Source: JALXDT01 sp964634755 (GTDB taxonomy: Bacteria; Acidobacteriota; Aminicenantia; JAMOAD01). Taken from it: 24,062 bases of DNA. Positions 22,573 through 24,062 of this stretch are shown piece after piece. The notes beneath the pieces were generated by a model that was not told the origin of the DNA, made no database searches, and saw nothing but the letters and a program-made list of their open reading frames with translations. The stretch spans positions 1 to 24,062 of the forward strand of contig CAZWJH010000032.1 in assembly GCA_964634755.1 (NCBI GenBank), written 5' to 3'. A program made the position numbers and the translations under genes. Position 1 is the stretch's first letter, and each line of letters begins with the position of its first letter.

Positions 22573-22611
22573 TTAAATTGTTTTTGACTCTCGGCTCCGG
22601 ATTTTTAAATC

Positions 22612-23199
22612 TCATTTATTTTCTCCTTTTTTATCTCTTACACCTATCCCGCATTTACATTCCTCAACTCCAAGCTTTCTATCTATCAAATATCTCAAAT
22701 AATCCTCCTCTTGCTCCCCCTCTGTCACCTTCTTTATAATTCCCTTATCATCTATAAAGTATATCGTCGGATACATCCATACTCCTCCCAAACACTCTAT
22801 TAACGCCTCATTCTTTTCATATACAGCATACGGAATTCCATAAGCTTTTATCGTTTTCTTCACTTTTCCATCAACAGGTATCATCAATAAACTTATAAGC
22901 TCTACCTTTCCCTTGTAATCATTGTATATCTTTTTTAAACTACCTATCATATCAATGCAATGAGAACATGTCGGTGACCAAAACACCACCATCAGCTTCT
23001 TTCCATAATACTTCGAAAAATTTTCCTTACCTTCTCCCACTCTCTTCAATTCTATTAATGAGCATCGCTTTTTTACTGAGCTTGATGTAGCTCCTAACTT
23101 TAGTGCAAAAAGCACAATAATCAAAACTACCAAAATCTTTACACTTCTTATATTTCGATTGTTTCTGTTACAAACTCCGGCATTTTTCTCAATTAACAA
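22612..23199 (-). CDS. TlpA-like exported thioredoxin-fold protein
   Basis: 195 aa. An N-terminal hydrophobic segment (about 21-37) anchors or exports the protein. The thioredoxin fold follows, with FWSPTCSHC (CSHC active site) and the cis-Pro segment MYPTIYFIDD. A CKCG pair lies near the C-terminus. TlpA-like proteins reduce or isomerise disulfides in the periplasm, so this one could act on the cysteines of the exported peptides (inference). The start is the TTG at 23199, 6 nt after AGGAGG. It is the first gene after the sigma-54 promoter at 23260-23276 and thus probably heads the RiPP operon. Confidence 0.83.
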   Translation of the reverse strand: MLIEKNAGVCNRNNRNIRSVKILVVLIIVLFALKLGATSSSVKKRCSLIELKRVGEGKENFSKYYGKKLMVVFWSPTCSHCIDMIGSLKKIYNDYKGKVELISLLMIPVDGKVKKTIKAYGIPYAVYEKNEALIECLGGVWMYPTIYFIDDKGIIKKVTEGEQEEDYLRYLIDRKLGVEECKCGIGVRDKKGENK

Positions 23200-23259
23200 T
23201 TCTCACCTCCTCAAAAAAATTTACTTTCATTTACTAAGAACCAAACCATAAATACATAT

Positions 23260-23276
23260 GGCAAAAACCATGCCAA
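23260..23276 (-). promoter_or_regulatory. Sigma-54 promoter of the RiPP operon
   Basis: On the minus strand, TTGGCATGGTTTTTGCC matches TGGCACG-N4-TTGC with GG and GC 10 nt apart. The predicted start is near 23249, giving a leader of about 50 nt with the SD GAGGAGG. A sigma-54 activator gene and three inverted-repeat sites lie directly upstream. Confidence 0.75.
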
Positions 23277-23349
23277 AGCTTTCGGCGTTTGGGAACCATT
23301 GAAAAATAAGGATTTTTGACTTTTTGACAATTTCTTTCAATTTACATTT

Positions 23350-23367
23350 TTTGGACTATTTTCCAAA
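23350..23367. promoter_or_regulatory. Upstream activator site 1 (TTTGGA-N6-TCCAAA)
   Basis: Perfect inverted repeat TTTGGACTATTTTCCAAA, about 110 bp upstream of the predicted start of the sigma-54 promoter. It has the same 6-6-6 layout as the sites at 23429 and 23450. Confidence 0.6.
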
Positions 23368-23428
23368 TCCAATCTGTTTATCTCTTTAAAATATTCTCTT
23401 TTTCCTTATTTAATCAAGCATTATCAAA

Positions 23429-23446
23429 TTTGGAATATTGTTCAAA
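23429..23446. promoter_or_regulatory. Upstream activator site 2
   Basis: TTTGGA-ATATTG-TTCAAA, one mismatch from the perfect site; the arms extend to AATTTGGA/TTCAAATT. Its start is 21 bp, two helical turns, from that of site 3. Confidence 0.55.
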
Positions 23447-23449
23447 TTA

Positions 23450-23467
23450 TTTGGGTTATTTTCCAAG
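23450..23467. promoter_or_regulatory. Upstream activator site 3
   Basis: TTTGGG-TTATTT-TCCAAG, a more degenerate copy with the same spacing, ending 5 nt from the stop of the activator gene. Confidence 0.5.
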
Positions 23468-23472
23468 TATCC

Positions 23473-24062
23473 CTATGGCTTTAAATCATAATCATTTATA
23501 AAATATAAAAACTTACTGTAATCCTTATCTTTAATATTTAAATATCTTATACATTCTTTATACCTCCCCCCGGATACTCTACCTAAAGCATATTTTATTA
23601 TCTCTTTAACATCTTTTCTACTTATATTCCTTCTCATAAATGGCTCTTTTACCACTTCCCAGAAACTCCCTCCTTCCTCTATCTTCTCTATTAACTTCTT
23701 TACCGTATCGCTCGTTTTATCATCTTTATCATCTACACCCATTTCTGGTTTCCTACATCCACACCCGTTTATGTGATTCCACAAACACTCCTCTATCTCA
23801 TTCCCTATCTCCTCCCCATCAAGCTCTACACTCACCCTTTTCAGTACCTGTATAAGCTCCCTTACATTTCCTCTCCACTCATGATTTATCAAAACCTCCA
23901 TCCCCTCTTCATTTATCCTCTTTCCTTCAAGTAAATATCCATAATGCTCTACTAATCTTTTTATCCTATCTTTGTCCTCTCTCAATGGCTTTAACTCTAT
24001 TATAAAAGTCGATAACCTGTAATACAAATCCCTCCTGAACCTTCCCCTCTTTATCTCCTCTC
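23473..24062 (-). CDS. Sigma-54-dependent transcriptional activator (partial, C-terminal part)
   Basis: The frame stays open through the window end, so this is the C-terminal about 196 residues of a larger protein; a TTG at 24027 is not the true start. Seen: RGRFRRDLYYRLSTFIIELKPLRE, the AAA+ segment of NtrC-like activators, then NHEWRGNVREL (sensor II region). A Cys-containing linker (NGCGCRKPE) precedes a C-terminal domain with SFWEVVKEPFMRRNISRKDVKEII and DYSKFLYFINDYDL; it does not look like the usual Fis HTH and recalls activators from Acidobacteriota-like genomes (memory). It probably binds the three inverted repeats downstream and activates the RiPP operon. The sensory domain is outside the window. 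Confidence 0.87.
   Translation of the reverse strand, partial: EEIKRGRFRRDLYYRLSTFIIELKPLREDKDRIKRLVEHYGYLLEGKRINEEGMEVLINHEWRGNVRELIQVLKRVSVELDGEEIGNEIEECLWNHINGCGCRKPEMGVDDKDDKTSDTVKKLIEKIEEGGSFWEVVKEPFMRRNISRKDVKEIIKYALGRVSGGRYKECIRYLNIKDKDYSKFLYFINDYDLKP

Noticed and set aside
23273..23304. CCAAA/TTTGG arms and a fourth TTTGGG half-site next to the sigma-54 promoter
   Set aside because: The second arm (TGAAAA) matches poorly and it lies against the -24 element, too close for an enhancer; not counted as a site.
1..24062. CRISPR arrays, tRNA/rRNA genes, insertion sequences
   Set aside because: No repeat-spacer pattern, no cloverleaf or rRNA sequence and no transposase were seen.

Overview
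The window is AT-rich bacterial DNA from an envelope with a periplasm: there are signal peptides, a lipoprotein, a periplasmic disulfide-type VKOR and an HlyD-type exporter subunit. Housekeeping promoters read TTGACA/TTGAAA, a 17-18 bp spacer, then TAAAAT-like. Most SD sequences are strong GGAGG. Both traits argue against Bacteroidota. The truncated sigma-54 activator at the right edge has a C-terminal domain that I associate from memory with Acidobacteriota/Aminicenantes-like lineages. That placement is an inference; no rRNA or other phylogenetic marker is present.

Positions 1-13,630 are mostly ordinary housekeeping genes. On the minus strand lie a SAM hydroxide adenosyltransferase, queD and queE (queuosine precursor synthesis); a B12-type radical SAM protein; rdgB, an mgtC-like gene and a small zinc-finger-like gene in an overlapping operon; and an M48 lipoprotein protease. 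On the plus strand lie a VKOR-thioredoxin fusion, a secreted three-CARDB protein behind a sigma-54 promoter, a zinc-ribbon Nudix hydrolase directly abutting rsmI, an unrecognised 431-aa helical protein, an FAD oxidoreductase, and a lone Opp-type ABC ATPase. Several of these genes appear to be leaderless, with the -10 box only 5-6 nt before the start codon.

Positions 13,674-24,062, all minus strand, form one RiPP (ribosomally made, post-translationally modified peptide) cluster. In transcription order it holds: a sigma-54 activator (cut by the window end); three 18-bp inverted-repeat sites; a sigma-54 promoter; a TlpA-like thioredoxin; beta-propeller B; precursor 2; beta-propeller A; precursor 1; a radical SAM/SPASM maturase; a second radical SAM/SPASM-like protein; a C39-peptidase exporter; its ATPase in another frame; and a miniature HlyD. 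The two precursors share a short GG leader and a core with CGCGCxYA followed by GGSSTxDN. The architecture resembles the GG-Bacteroidales radical SAM peptide systems (TIGR04148/04149/04150, numbers from memory), here apparently in a non-Bacteroidota host.

Proposed logic: the activator binds the upstream sites and drives RNAP-sigma54 at about 23,249. The precursors are modified by the radical SAM pair, cut after GG and exported by the C39 ABC transporter with the HlyD-like subunit. The exported thioredoxin and propellers may act on or bind the peptide in the periplasm. The unit propeller, palindrome, precursor, GC-rich hairpin is duplicated, which suggests diversification of the product.
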